A stretch of 23,087 nt of DNA from positions 1-23,087 of the forward strand of contig CAKUZO010000026.1 in NCBI GenBank assembly GCA_934717895.1, written 5' to 3'. The notes beneath the pieces are model-generated. The model was not told where the DNA came from and did not search any database. It was given only the letters and a program-made list of their open reading frames with translations. The stretch's first letter is position 1, and every line of letters starts with the position of its first letter. Source of the DNA: an uncultured Candidatus Melainabacteria bacterium (GTDB lineage: Bacteria; Cyanobacteriota; Vampirovibrionia; Gastranaerophilales; Gastranaerophilaceae). Below are positions 1 through 8,451 of the stretch, piece after piece. Both the position numbers and the translations under genes were made by a program.

Positions 1-917
1 AAGTCCTCAGGTTGCAATTTCTTCAACATTCTTGCAGCAGCAGCTTCTTTTTCAAGCTGTGTCATCGGAGCTTTTGCACCAAATCCAACAGAAGTTCCTT
101 CGCCGGCTCTGTGTTCAACAATTTTGTCTAAGCCAACAAACGCACCGCCGACAATGAACAAAATATTTTTAGTATCAATTTCGATAAACTCTTGATGAGG
201 GTGCTTTCTTCCTCCTTGTGGCGGAACGTGAGCAACTGTACCTTCAATCATTTTCAACAAAGCTTGTTGAACACCTTCACCAGATACGTCACGAGTGATT
301 GATGTATTTTCTGATTTTCTTGAAATTTTATCGATTTCATCAATATAGATAATGCCTCGTTCAGCCTTTGAAGAATCAAATTCGGCATTTTGGTACAATC
401 TCAACAAGATATTTTCAACGTCATCACCAACATAACCGGCTTCTGTAAGCGTTGTCGCATCTGCAACGGCAAACGGAACATCAAGCATTTTAGCCAAAGT
501 TTGCGCCAAAAGTGTTTTACCTGAACCAGTTGGTCCAACAAGCAAAATATTTGATTTTTGAATTTCAACTGCATCGCCGTTTTCTGCTTCTTTGTTATGT
601 TTTAGACGTTTGTAGTGGTTATAAACAGCTACTGACAATACCTTTTTAGCATCGTCTTGACCAACAATATATTCGTCAAGATACGCTTTGATTTCATGAG
701 GTTTCGGAATTGGTTTTTCTTCTGCCTCAGCATTTTCTGCGCCTTCGCCACCTTCTTTGTCTTTATTTTCAAAAAACTCTTCATCTAATATTTGATTACA
801 AAGTTCTACACATTCATCGCAAATGTAAACCTCAGGACCTGCGATTAATTTCTTAACCTGATCCTGTGATTTTCCGCAAAATGAACATTTTAATCTACTA
901 TCATCGTGTTTTGGCAT
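1..917 (-). CDS. clpX: ATP-dependent Clp protease ATP-binding subunit ClpX (3' end outside window)
   Basis: ClpX is the AAA+ unfoldase that recognises tagged substrates and feeds them into ClpP. The first 305 codons are present and the C-terminus runs off the left edge. The N-terminal zinc-binding domain shows C11, C14, C33 and C36 (CSFC and CDEC). The Walker A motif GPTGSGKT lies near residues 127-134, followed by [17 protein letters not shown], and the Walker B segment [10 protein letters not shown] lies near residue 190. An acidic Glu-rich linker (about residues 45-65) separates the zinc domain from the AAA+ domain. It lies 65 bases downstream of clpP on the same strand. No Shine-Dalgarno precedes the ATG; a TAATAT hexamer ends six bases before it, so it may also be made from its own leaderless transcript. 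Family assignment is near certain. Confidence 0.97.
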   Translation of the reverse strand, partial: MPKHDDSRLKCSFCGKSQDQVKKLIAGPEVYICDECVELCNQILDEEFFENKDKEGGEGAENAEAEEKPIPKPHEIKAYLDEYIVGQDDAKKVLSVAVYNHYKRLKHNKEAENGDAVEIQKSNILLVGPTGSGKTLLAQTLAKMLDVPFAVADATTLTEAGYVGDDVENILLRLYQNAEFDSSKAERGIIYIDEIDKISRKSENTSITRDVSGEGVQQALLKMIEGTVAHVPPQGGRKHPHQEFIEIDTKNILFIVGGAFVGLDKIVEHRAGEGTSVGFGAKAPMTQLEKEAAAARMLKKLQPED

Positions 918-923
918 GTTTTT

Positions 924-952
924 ATATTATCGGGCTTACAACTTGATATCAT
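924..952 (-). promoter_or_regulatory. Putative clpX promoter, leaderless geometry
   Basis: On the minus strand the -10 hexamer TAATAT (929-924) is followed by six bases (AAAAAC) and then the clpX ATG at 917, which would put +1 on the A of ATG. A weak -35 (ATGATA, 952-947) sits 17 bases upstream. There is no SD between the -10 and the start codon. This is read from spacing only. Confidence 0.45.
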
Positions 953-965
953 CACCTTGTAAGCC
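933..965. promoter_or_regulatory. Perfect 9-bp inverted repeat between clpP and clpX
   Basis: GGCTTACAA (933-941) and TTGTAAGCC (957-965) are perfect complements separated by 15 bases. The arms flank the putative clpX -35 at 947-952. On the minus strand no T-run follows the second arm, so it is not a standard intrinsic terminator. It could be an operator for a dimeric regulator, or an RNA hairpin in a clpP-clpX transcript that processes or attenuates it. Confidence 0.5.
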
Positions 966-982
966 TATTCCTTTCTTTTTTA

Positions 983-1573
983 CTACTTAATAGCATCTCT
1001 TGATACAACTTTATCAATCATACCGTATTCCAAAGCCTCAGCCGGAGTCATGATATAATCTCTATCTGTATCTTTTTCAATTTTTTTAATTGACTGACCT
1101 GTATTAGAAGCTAAAATTTCGTTCAATGATTTTTTAATTCTAATAATTTCAGCAGCTTGAATTTCAATATCAGTTGCTTGACCTTGAGCACCACCCAAAG
1201 GTTGGTGAATAAGTACTCTTGAATGAGGAAGAGCCATTCTCTTACCCTTTGTACCAGATGACAATAAGAATGCACCCATAGAAGCAGCTTGTCCCAAACA
1301 AATTGTTGAAACATCAGCTCTAATATGTTGCATTGTATCATAGATAGCAAAACCTGCCGTAACAGATCCCCCTGGGCTATTGATGTACAACATAATATCT
1401 TTTTCAGGGTTTTCACTGTCCAACAACAACAATTGAGCTACAACTAAATTTGCAACCATATCATCAATTGGAGTGCCTAAGAAAATAATTCTTTCTCTCA
1501 ACAATCTTGAAAAGATATCGAACGAACGTTCGCCTCTGCTTGATTGTTCTATTACTACCGGTACAAAACTCAT
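983..1573 (-). CDS. clpP: ATP-dependent Clp protease proteolytic subunit ClpP
   Basis: ClpP is the serine protease that forms the tetradecameric degradation chamber capped by ClpX. At 196 residues it has the usual family length. The catalytic triad is visible as Ser98 in GQAASMGAF, His123 in RVLIHQP and Asp172 in DRDYIMT, at canonical family positions. YINSPGGSV (residues 63-71) is the conserved substrate-binding segment. A clear SD (AAGGAG) lies seven bases before the ATG. It sits between tig and clpX, a conserved bacterial order, and a hairpin separates it from tig. Function is assigned with very high confidence. Confidence 0.98.
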   Translation of the reverse strand: MSFVPVVIEQSSRGERSFDIFSRLLRERIIFLGTPIDDMVANLVVAQLLLLDSENPEKDIMLYINSPGGSVTAGFAIYDTMQHIRADVSTICLGQAASMGAFLLSSGTKGKRMALPHSRVLIHQPLGGAQGQATDIEIQAAEIIRIKKSLNEILASNTGQSIKKIEKDTDRDYIMTPAEALEYGMIDKVVSRDAIK

Positions 1574-1625
1574 TTTTTTCTCCTTATAATGTTATTATAA
1601 ATTTCTTTACTATATTAATCAAATA

Positions 1626-1650
1626 ATGTGCCGTAGTAAATACGGCACAT
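1626..1650 (-). terminator. Hairpin between tig and clpP (terminator or attenuator)
   Basis: A perfect 10-bp stem, ATGTGCCGTA/TACGGCACAT, encloses the loop GTAAA. On the minus strand (the direction of tig and clpP) the 3' side is AT-rich (TTATTTGATTAA) but not a pure T-run, while a T8 run follows on the plus strand where no gene reads. It may partly uncouple clpP from tig, or mark an RNA processing point. Confidence 0.5.
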
Positions 1651-1678
1651 ATATTATTTTTTTTAATTTTCAAACAAA

Positions 1679-2971
1679 CTATTTGATTTCAACTTTGTTA
1701 TTTTCCATCAAGAAATCTTTTACTTTGTCGTTCATTGCTTGTTGAGAAATAGAAGCCAAAATTTCAGGATTTTGACCTAATTGTTTGATTAAATCTTGTG
1801 GTTGTAAACCATAAGCAGCACCTAGTTGTGCAAATTTAGCTTCTAAGTCTTTTTGTTCAAGCTTAATATTTTCGTCTTTTGCAATTTTGTCGATTACCAA
1901 AGAGTTTTTAATTCTAACAAGAGCATCTTCGCTCAAATTTTTAAGCAATTGATCTTCGCCTTGTGCTTTTACAAGAGCTTCCCAGTTAATTCCTTGTGCA
2001 GCTAGTCTTTGAGTATATTCTTGTTTCAAAGAATCAGCTTCTCTATCAACCATAGATTGAGGAATGTCAACTTTTGCACCGTCAATAACTGCTTTGAATA
2101 CTTCGTTTTCAGCATTCATTTTGTTTGTTCTTTCTCTTTGAGAATTCAAGTAGTTTTGGATATCAGCTTTCAATTCGTCAACGGTTTTGAAAGAACCAAC
2201 TTTTTGAGCAAATTCATCATTCAATTCAGGAAGTTTCTTTTCTTTAATTTCGTTGATTTTGATTTTGAAAGTCGCCGGTTGACCTTTCAATTTTTCATCG
2301 TGATAATCTTCCGGGAAGTTTACTTTAATATCAAATTCATCATTCAAGTTTTTACCAACTAATTGTTCTGCAAAACCAGGAATAAAGTTTGAATGAGCTA
2401 AATCTAACGGATAATTTTTAGCGTCGCCACCTTGAATTTTTTCACCGTTAGCAGTTCCTTCAAAATCGATTACAGCGATATCTGTATCTTTTGTAGGTCT
2501 GTCGATTACAGTTTCTTGTGTGCTGTGTTGTTCAAGAAGTCTGTCGATTGATTTTTGCATAGCATCTTCTTCAACAGGAGAATCTTTAACTTCAAGAGTC
2601 AAACCTTTGTATTGTCCCAAAGTTACTTCCGGTCTAAGTTCAGCTTTTGCAGTAACCGTCAAATCTTCACCGATATTGAAGTTGTAGTTTGTGATGTATG
2701 GTTGAGCGATCAAATCAAGGTTGTTATCAACAACAGCTTGGTTAATAGCTTTTGGCATCAAGTTTTCGATAGCTTCTTGTTTAATTCTTTCAGTACCAAC
2801 GTGTCTTTCAACAACTGCACGAGGTGCTTTACCTTTTCTGAAACCATCAATATTTACATATTTTGAAATTGTGCTTACAGCTTTGTTATAAGCATCAACT
2901 GCATCTTTTGCAGGGATTGTAATATCTAATTTTACTACGTTTTCTTTTTCTTTTTCTAAAGTTACTTTCAT
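1679..2971 (-). CDS. tig: Trigger factor (ribosome-associated chaperone and peptidyl-prolyl isomerase)
   Basis: Trigger factor binds the ribosome exit tunnel and holds nascent chains. The protein has 430 residues, typical for the family. The ribosome-docking signature GFRKGKAP is at residues 43-50. An FKBP-like PPIase domain occupies roughly residues 150-245 (AVIDFEGTANGEKI through PATFKIKINEIKEKKLPELNDEF). A long alpha-helical substrate-cradling domain follows to the C-terminus. The SD-like AAAGGAAAAGG lies just upstream of the ATG. It heads the minus-strand tig-clpP-clpX group and has a possible promoter (TTGCAC-16-TATGAT) about 30 bases before the start. No anomalies seen. Confidence 0.98.
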   Translation of the reverse strand: MKVTLEKEKENVVKLDITIPAKDAVDAYNKAVSTISKYVNIDGFRKGKAPRAVVERHVGTERIKQEAIENLMPKAINQAVVDNNLDLIAQPYITNYNFNIGEDLTVTAKAELRPEVTLGQYKGLTLEVKDSPVEEDAMQKSIDRLLEQHSTQETVIDRPTKDTDIAVIDFEGTANGEKIQGGDAKNYPLDLAHSNFIPGFAEQLVGKNLNDEFDIKVNFPEDYHDEKLKGQPATFKIKINEIKEKKLPELNDEFAQKVGSFKTVDELKADIQNYLNSQRERTNKMNAENEVFKAVIDGAKVDIPQSMVDREADSLKQEYTQRLAAQGINWEALVKAQGEDQLLKNLSEDALVRIKNSLVIDKIAKDENIKLEQKDLEAKFAQLGAAYGLQPQDLIKQLGQNPEILASISQQAMNDKVKDFLMENNKVEIK

Positions 2972-3010
2972 TTTACCTTTTCCTTTATATATATTAATAC
3001 ATGTGCCTTA

Positions 3011-3038
3011 ATCATACCTCAAAAAAGAATTTGTGCAA
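3011..3038 (-). promoter_or_regulatory. Putative tig promoter
   Basis: On the minus strand, TTGCAC (3038-3033) and TATGAT (3016-3011) are spaced by 16 bases. The predicted start near 3004 leaves a ~32-nt leader containing the tig SD. The -35 match is weak. It is divergent from the acyltransferase promoter. Confidence 0.45.
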
Positions 3039-3045
3039 GTTTTTA

Positions 3046-3054
3046 TGATATAAT
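3046..3054 (+). promoter_or_regulatory. Extended -10 promoter with +1 at the acyltransferase ATG
   Basis: TGA followed by TATAAT (3049-3054) is a consensus extended -10. Six bases separate it from the ATG at 3061, so +1 falls on the start codon. No good -35 is seen, which is acceptable for an extended -10. GGGG directly before the ATG would not be in the mRNA and is too close to serve as an SD. Confidence 0.6.
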
Positions 3055-3060
3055 CGGGGC

Positions 3061-3741
3061 ATGGTAAGACTAATTAACGACAAAAACATGGATTTAATTG
3101 CAAACACAGTTTATTCAGCAATGCGTTTGCAGGAACATTTTACACATATTTACGAACACAATAATCCCCTAATTTCACCTTGCATCTACGTAATGTGGCA
3201 TGCCAACCAGCTTTTGGTACATGGGATTGAGGATAAAGCTCATTTAAGCATATTAATCAGTAACTCAATTGACGGTGAAATTGTGGCTCGTGCAGTAGAA
3301 AAATGGGGATTTAAGGTTGTTCGAGGCTCTTCGAACAAAAAAGGAGCTGTCGAATCAACAATGCAAATGTTAAACCGATTAAAAAACGGCGAGTGCGTTG
3401 GAATTATGGTTGATGGACCGAGTGGACCTTTACACAAAGTTAAAAATGGAGCAATAAAACTTGCTCAAATGTCAGGTGCTCCGATTATTCCGGCTTATTG
3501 GTACTCCCCACAAAAAACATTAGCCAGCTTACCGTCTTGGGATAAAATGAAATTCCCGCTCGGAAACTGTAATATTTTAAACCTTTACGGCGAACCGATT
3601 TATGTAAAAGCCGACGCAACAACAGAAGAACTTGCAGACATTCGAGAACTTGTAAAAACAAAACTTATGGAGCTAGAAGAAAAAGCTCCAAAAATTTATA
3701 ACGAGGCTAAAAAACAAAAAAAATGGAACAAAAAACATTAA
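3061..3741 (+). CDS. Lysophospholipid acyltransferase-like protein, DUF374 type
   Basis: A 226-residue protein resembling the DUF374 branch of lysophospholipid acyltransferases, which move acyl groups onto lipid or lipid-A-like acceptors at the inner membrane. Visible motifs are MWHANQ with candidate catalytic His47, ISNSIDGEI (residues 66-74), VVRGSSNKKG (87-95 region) and VDGPSGPLHKVKNG (117-130), the family's acceptor/phosphate loop, followed by SGAPIIPAYW. No signal peptide is obvious. The substrate cannot be told from sequence. It overlaps the next gene by 19 bases, so the two are probably translated together. A later in-frame ATG at 3088 also lacks an SD. The chosen ATG coincides with the promoter's predicted +1, implying a leaderless mRNA. 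Confidence 0.85.
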   Translation: MVRLINDKNMDLIANTVYSAMRLQEHFTHIYEHNNPLISPCIYVMWHANQLLVHGIEDKAHLSILISNSIDGEIVARAVEKWGFKVVRGSSNKKGAVESTMQMLNRLKNGECVGIMVDGPSGPLHKVKNGAIKLAQMSGAPIIPAYWYSPQKTLASLPSWDKMKFPLGNCNILNLYGEPIYVKADATTEELADIRELVKTKLMELEEKAPKIYNEAKKQKKWNKKH

Positions 3742-4541
3742 CAGTATCCGCAATTCAGATGAATTCAAAGATTGGGGATAAAAAAGCAAATTTTGAAAAA
3801 GTTAAAAAACTTATAAAAAGGGATATTAAAGAAGGTACTGATTTAATTGTCCTACCAGAAGTTTGGACTGTTGGCTGGGCTCCAAAACATTTTAGAGAGA
3901 ATGCTGAAAAAATTCAAACCGGCGAAACTATTGAATTTCTTTCAAACATCGCAAAGGATTACAAATCTTGGGTTATTGGCGGAAGTTTTATCTCAAAAGT
4001 TGACGGGCATTATTTCAACACCTGTCCTGTATTCAACAGACATGGAGAATTAATTGCGACATATTCAAAAAACCATTTATTCTCTTATTACGGCGACGAC
4101 GAAGGGAAATTTGTTGAGGTGGGCAAATCTCCTGTTATGGTAAACATTGAAGGCGTTCAAACAGGTTTGACAATTTGCTATGACATTCGTTTCCCTGAAA
4201 TTTACAGAGCATACAGGAAAGCGGGAGCAGATTTGCTGGTAAACTGTGCCGCTTGGGGACTTAAAAAGCCTATACCTTGGGAATGTATGACTCGTTCAAG
4301 AGCGACAGAAAATCAAACCTTTATGATTGCATTGACTCAATCAGGACAAATTCAAGGTGACGAATGGAATATCGGACATTCCAGAATTATTGACTATAAG
4401 GGCGAAACAATTTCTGAAATTAAAGACCAAAAAGAAGGTGCAATGACTGCCACTTTAAACTTTGCTCCGATGTACGATTTCAGGGAAAAATGTACTTGTA
4501 TGAATGATATAAGAGAATCTTACGAGGTAAAATCAGTATGA
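3723..4541 (+). CDS. Carbon-nitrogen hydrolase (nitrilase superfamily, omega-amidase-like)
   Basis: A 272-residue cytoplasmic amidohydrolase. The nitrilase catalytic triad is visible as Glu46 (LPEVW), Lys116 (YSKNHLF) and Cys152 (ICYDIRFPE), with the downstream segment ADLLVNCAAW typical of the superfamily. The RFPE after the Cys and the overall length resemble Nit2/YafV-type omega-amidases, which deamidate alpha-ketoglutaramate-like metabolites; the exact substrate is inference. The start overlaps the acyltransferase by 19 bases, and the stop overlaps the next start as ATGA, so the three genes form one transcription unit. N-carbamoyl hydrolases of the same fold are a less likely alternative. 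Confidence 0.9.
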   Translation: MEQKTLTVSAIQMNSKIGDKKANFEKVKKLIKRDIKEGTDLIVLPEVWTVGWAPKHFRENAEKIQTGETIEFLSNIAKDYKSWVIGGSFISKVDGHYFNTCPVFNRHGELIATYSKNHLFSYYGDDEGKFVEVGKSPVMVNIEGVQTGLTICYDIRFPEIYRAYRKAGADLLVNCAAWGLKKPIPWECMTRSRATENQTFMIALTQSGQIQGDEWNIGHSRIIDYKGETISEIKDQKEGAMTATLNFAPMYDFREKCTCMNDIRESYEVKSV

Positions 4542-5887
4542 AAAAATTGTTCAATATAATTATATGTTTAGTTGCGATTTTGAGTTTGCAAAATTCTGTT
4601 TTCGCAGGCGTAATAGATAAAACCATCGCTCAATCCGGAATAAACAAAGGAAGCGTTGCAATTTCTGTAAAAGACGCACAGACCGGTAAAACAGTCTATG
4701 AATATCAGGCAAAAAAGCCAACCATGCCGGCATCAACTCTAAAACTTGTAACCCTTTCGGCATCATTGGATCAACTCGGCAAAGATTATAAATTTTCAAC
4801 AAAATTATACAAAAACACAAACAACGAACTTTTTGTAAAGCTAGGTGCAGACCCGTTTTTGACATCATCTGGACTTAACAACTTATTCGAAACCGCTGTT
4901 AAAAACAAAAAAATAATTTCACCTAAATTTGTATACGTAGACGATTACGTTTTTGATAAAACAGAATGGGGCGAAGGTTGGCAATGGGACGACGATTTGA
5001 GCCCGCTTATGCCAAAATTCAGTTCATACAATATTGATAGAAACTTGCTCGGAATAATCATAACTCCGACGACAAAAAATTCACCTGCCGATATTTATAC
5101 CTCAAAATTTTATCCAACAACGTTTATGAACCTTGTAACAACAGGGGACGAAAACTCAATAAAAATCAGCAGGAACACAAGCATTTCTCCAAACATGCTT
5201 ATTGTGGAAGGAAAGGTCAAAAAACAGACTACAACTTATGTTCCAACGAATAATCCTAAAATGTATTTTATTTTGAGATTGGAAGATGCAATTCGTTCTG
5301 CCAAAATGGATTATTACGGAAAATTTGCACAGAAAAAAGTTCCTGCAACTAATGTTTATTTAGTAGCACAAGTTGATCACCCAATTGATATGGCTATTGA
5401 GGATATTTTGAAAAACAGTAATAATTTTGTTGCAGAAACAGTATTTAAGCTTGCCGGTGGAAAATTTGTAAACAACACAGGAGCGCTTGTAAATTCTCAA
5501 AAAATGCTTGATGCATATTTTGCAAAATTAAATCTTAACCCGGAAGATATCAAGGTAGTCGATGGTAGTGGCGTATCTAAAAACAATATAATGACAAGTG
5601 ATTTTATGGCATCTTTTTTGGCTAATGAAAAAGTTCAAGAACTTCTAAACGGGAAACTTGCAACTGCCGGAGAAGGCACTTTGACAAACAGAATGCTTTA
5701 TTTCAAAGACAATCTGTATGCAAAAACAGGAACACTGTCTGATGTTAGCGCAATTGCCGGTTACATCACATCAAGAAACGGTAAAAAATATGCGTTTGAC
5801 ATTATGATTAACGATCCGAAAACAAAGTCTTCCGACAAAAAATTACTTGAAGAATATATTTTAAGGGATATTTACGCAAACTATTAG
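4538..5887 (+). CDS. dacB: D-alanyl-D-alanine carboxypeptidase/endopeptidase, PBP4 (peptidase S13) family
   Basis: A 449-residue exported peptidoglycan hydrolase that trims or cleaves D-Ala-containing stem peptides. The signal peptide is clear: a KK n-region, a hydrophobic core to about residue 20 and a cleavage site after VFA (residue 23). The penicillin-binding motifs are in order: SxxK as S66-T-L-K69, SxN as S294-N-N296 within SNNFVAETVFKLAGG, and KTG as K396-T-G398 followed by TLSDVSAIAGY. The insertion between SxxK and SxN is characteristic of S13 enzymes. It is translationally coupled (ATGA) to the amidohydrolase. Its stop overlaps the 3' end of the opposite-strand small gene by four bases. 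Confidence 0.94.
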   Translation: MKKLFNIIICLVAILSLQNSVFAGVIDKTIAQSGINKGSVAISVKDAQTGKTVYEYQAKKPTMPASTLKLVTLSASLDQLGKDYKFSTKLYKNTNNELFVKLGADPFLTSSGLNNLFETAVKNKKIISPKFVYVDDYVFDKTEWGEGWQWDDDLSPLMPKFSSYNIDRNLLGIIITPTTKNSPADIYTSKFYPTTFMNLVTTGDENSIKISRNTSISPNMLIVEGKVKKQTTTYVPTNNPKMYFILRLEDAIRSAKMDYYGKFAQKKVPATNVYLVAQVDHPIDMAIEDILKNSNNFVAETVFKLAGGKFVNNTGALVNSQKMLDAYFAKLNLNPEDIKVVDGSGVSKNNIMTSDFMASFLANEKVQELLNGKLATAGEGTLTNRMLYFKDNLYAKTGTLSDVSAIAGYITSRNGKKYAFDIMINDPKTKSSDKKLLEEYILRDIYANY

Positions 5888-6300
5888 TAAGATTTATCGC
5901 CAAAAGCTATTTTACCTATAACTCCAAGCAATGTTCCCAAAAAGCCAAGTACAACAGCTGATTGGACTTTTGCCTTCGGAATAAATGTTTTTACTTTTTT
6001 ATATGCACGAGCATATTTGGGAGAGTCTAAAAACGCTGCAAGAGTTGTGTCGGCAGAATTTTTACTTGACTTTGTCAGATATTCTCTTGCGTCAGTAATA
6101 AGGTTATATGCAGCCTTTTGCTCTTTTGAAGCTTTTTCAATAACTTTTTTAGGAAGAGTTTTTTCAAACGCATCAGGTTCTTGTGTAAAAAGCTGTTCCA
6201 AATTGTACTTTCTCGGAGCAAGAGTGTAACCTATTCCGGCTCCAATAACTCCTGTCATCATACCAACTTCCGCAGGTGAAATAGAAGTATATTGACTCAT
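5884..6300 (-). CDS. Small membrane protein of unknown function
   Basis: A 138-residue protein that I do not recognise. It has two hydrophobic Gly-rich segments, one near residues 12-27 (GMMTGVIGAGIGYTLAP) and one near 114-133 (AVVLGFLGTLLGVIGKIAF). Between them is a charged, mostly helical middle of about 85 residues. This suggests two membrane passes with a soluble helical loop. It starts with ATG after a perfect AGGAGGT Shine-Dalgarno, so it is very likely translated. It converges on dacB with a four-base overlap and no terminator between them, and it is transcribed divergently from the glycosyltransferase gene. There is no evidence for a specific role. Confidence 0.75.
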   Translation of the reverse strand: MSQYTSISPAEVGMMTGVIGAGIGYTLAPRKYNLEQLFTQEPDAFEKTLPKKVIEKASKEQKAAYNLITDAREYLTKSSKNSADTTLAAFLDSPKYARAYKKVKTFIPKAKVQSAVVLGFLGTLLGVIGKIAFGDKSY

Positions 6301-6421
6301 AATAACCTCCTATACTCTTAATAAACACTAATACTTTTATTTAAACTCATAATAAATCTTTTTGGAGATAATATGCAAGATAATTTACATATTTTAACAA
6401 TTCGTCAAAAGCAAAGGATTA

Positions 6422-6430
6422 TGCTAATAT
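6422..6430 (+). promoter_or_regulatory. Extended -10 promoter for the glycosyltransferase operon
   Basis: TGC followed by TAATAT (6425-6430) forms an extended -10, with a weak TCGTCA -35 at 6402-6407. The predicted +1 near 6437 leaves a short leader containing the GGCAGGA SD. Confidence 0.45.
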
Positions 6431-6447
6431 TGTAAAAAAGGCAGGAC

Positions 6448-7332
6448 ATGATGGAACAACCGATAGTTACAATAATTACACCAACATACAACTTGTTAGA
6501 AAACAATTTAGCAGACGATTTTAACCTGTTAATTTCTCTTTTGGAAATTCAAACTTACCCAAACATCGAGCACCTTGTAATCGATAACGCCTCAACTGAC
6601 GGGACTGTTGAAATGCTAAAAGATTACAAAAACAAGGGATTTTTCAGGTTTTTCTCAGAAAAAGACACCGGCAAATTCAACGCATATAACAAAGGCGTAA
6701 TGCATGCCAGAGGCAAATACGTAACTTTTTTGAGCTGTGACGACTTTATTCACGATATAACATCAATTTTGGATATTGTAAATACGATGGAAGCAAACGA
6801 CTCTGATTTCACTTTCGCACCTGCTTATTGCAGACACCCAGAAGGTTTTGTTTTCTTGTTCGCACCATCTATGCACAACGCTTTTCAGGTTATGCCATGT
6901 GCCAGACAAGCAATGTTTTTTAGAAAGTCAATGATTGAAAAAGAGAATTATTTTGATGAGAAATTCAAGATTATGTCCGATTTCGATTTTATTATGCGAA
7001 TAATTATGAAAGGTTACAAACCTGCATATTTTGACAATACTTATGTAACTTATAAACTCGGAACAAAAGTTATGGAAAATCAAAAACGAGCAGAGGAAGA
7101 ATCTCGATTGATTTATTACAAAAACTTCCGTTCAATTTATCCGCAAATAAATAACGATGCAATTTTGGAGAGAATGACAAAATATTCGGAATTTCCAAAA
7201 CCATTATTGGATAAACTTGTAAAATATTTTCCGGAAGCCGATAGTGAACTGTTCTACGAAAAATGTGAACAGATGCATCAATTACGTGTAAATGCAATTG
7301 CACAACAACAACGTGCAAATGAAGCTATGTAA
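6448..7332 (+). CDS. Family 2 glycosyltransferase
   Basis: A 294-residue GT-A-fold inverting glycosyltransferase, probably acting on envelope or exopolysaccharide precursors at the cytoplasmic face. Visible are VTIITPTYN (residues 7-15), the nucleotide-binding DNASTDGT (46-53), KDTGKFNAYNKG (72-83) and the DXD-like SCDD (96-99). The middle MSDFDFIMRII segment resembles the acceptor-side region of GT2 enzymes. There are two tandem ATGs; the GGCAGGA SD is spaced better for the second (6451), so the true start may be one codon later. The Gln-rich C-terminus is unremarkable. It begins a plus-strand run with a sugar dehydrogenase and a CDP-alcohol phosphatidyltransferase. The sugar donor cannot be assigned. 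Confidence 0.92.
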   Translation: MMEQPIVTIITPTYNLLENNLADDFNLLISLLEIQTYPNIEHLVIDNASTDGTVEMLKDYKNKGFFRFFSEKDTGKFNAYNKGVMHARGKYVTFLSCDDFIHDITSILDIVNTMEANDSDFTFAPAYCRHPEGFVFLFAPSMHNAFQVMPCARQAMFFRKSMIEKENYFDEKFKIMSDFDFIMRIIMKGYKPAYFDNTYVTYKLGTKVMENQKRAEEESRLIYYKNFRSIYPQINNDAILERMTKYSEFPKPLLDKLVKYFPEADSELFYEKCEQMHQLRVNAIAQQQRANEAM

Positions 7333-7426
7333 AATATTTGCAAAATAATCTTTGAGTAGTATCATAAAGATAGAGGGAAATTCCTCACGTGTAGATTAAA
7401 TAGTATTAGATAATTAGGGATAGAAA

Positions 7427-8425
7427 ATGAAAGAACAAAGAGTAGCGGTAATAGGTTGTGGCGTATGGGGAAGAAATATTGTCCGCAATTTTTATAACTT
7501 AAACGTACTTGACACAGTATGCGATATTGATGACGAAAATTTAAAAAAGGTTACAGAGCAATACCCTGGGGTTAAGGTTACAAAAGATTTTCATGAAATT
7601 ATTAATAATGAAAACATTACAGGTGTTTGTGTTGTAACTCCAAGCCACACGCACTACAAGATGGTTAAGGCAATGTTGGAAGCCGGCAAAAATGTTTATG
7701 TTGAAAAACCGATTTCAACAGTTGCGGAAGAAGCTCGTGACTTATCCCAACTTGCACATGACAAAGGTCTTGTCTTAATGGTTGGTCACTTGTTGTTGTA
7801 TCACCCGGCCGTAAATCGCTTGAAAATGCTTATTGAAGAAGGAGCTTTGGGCAAAATCGTTTATGCACAAAGTGACAGATTGAATGTAAACTACTTCAAA
7901 AACGACAGAAGTGTAATGTGGGATTTGGCTCCACACGATGTTTCCATGATTTCTTACGTAATCGGTAAAGAACCTGTTAAAGTTATTTCTGCCGTTGGTT
8001 GCTCTTCTGATCAGAACGAAATTATGGATATCACCCACGTTGGAATTCTTTTTGAAGATGGAATTGTCGGTCATATTTCAGAAAGTTGGATTACTCCGAG
8101 AAAACATGTTCAATTGCTTGTTCGAGGCACAAAAGCAACTGCAATTTTAGACGACACAGTTCCTGAAAACAAATTGGTTATTTACGACAATTTCGTAAAA
8201 GATAATACTCAAAATATCAAGCTTGATTACCTTGAAATCGAACCGCTTAAACTTGAATGCCAACACTTTATCAGCTGTTGTGCAAACGGCAAAAAAGCTC
8301 GTTCTGACGGCGACAACGGATTTATGGTAACTCAGATTTTGGAAGAAGCTGAAAAAATCATGCTTGGTGATAAAGTAAAAAAACTTGATGAAGTAAACTT
8401 TGCACTATCAAGAACTAAAAAATAA
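7427..8425 (+). CDS. Gfo/Idh/MocA-family NAD(P)-dependent oxidoreductase
   Basis: A 332-residue sugar dehydrogenase. The N-terminal Rossmann fold shows VAVIGCGVWGRN with the dinucleotide-binding G10-x-G12-x-x-G15. The family's EKP motif (catalytic Lys region) is at residues 93-95 in YVEKPIS. GHLLLYHPAVNRLK and the WDLAPHDVSMISY segment, carrying the conserved His, match members acting on UDP-GlcNAc-like or glucuronate substrates (WlbA/WbpB type). That specificity is inferred from resemblance and from the neighbouring glycosyltransferase. The SD AGGGA lies seven bases before the ATG. The 94-base gap after the glycosyltransferase shows no clear terminator. Confidence 0.92.
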   Translation: MKEQRVAVIGCGVWGRNIVRNFYNLNVLDTVCDIDDENLKKVTEQYPGVKVTKDFHEIINNENITGVCVVTPSHTHYKMVKAMLEAGKNVYVEKPISTVAEEARDLSQLAHDKGLVLMVGHLLLYHPAVNRLKMLIEEGALGKIVYAQSDRLNVNYFKNDRSVMWDLAPHDVSMISYVIGKEPVKVISAVGCSSDQNEIMDITHVGILFEDGIVGHISESWITPRKHVQLLVRGTKATAILDDTVPENKLVIYDNFVKDNTQNIKLDYLEIEPLKLECQHFISCCANGKKARSDGDNGFMVTQILEEAEKIMLGDKVKKLDEVNFALSRTKK

Positions 8426-8451
8426 GACTTAACAAATTAACGGAGAAAATT

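Noticed and set aside
2009..2866. Plus-strand frames of 117 and 103 codons inside tig
   Set aside because: They are Phe/Ser-rich antisense shadows of a certain gene and have no start signals.
7368..7385. Small GAGG...CCTC hairpin before the Gfo/Idh/MocA gene
   Set aside because: The stem is too short with an almost absent loop and no T-run, so it is not a credible terminator.
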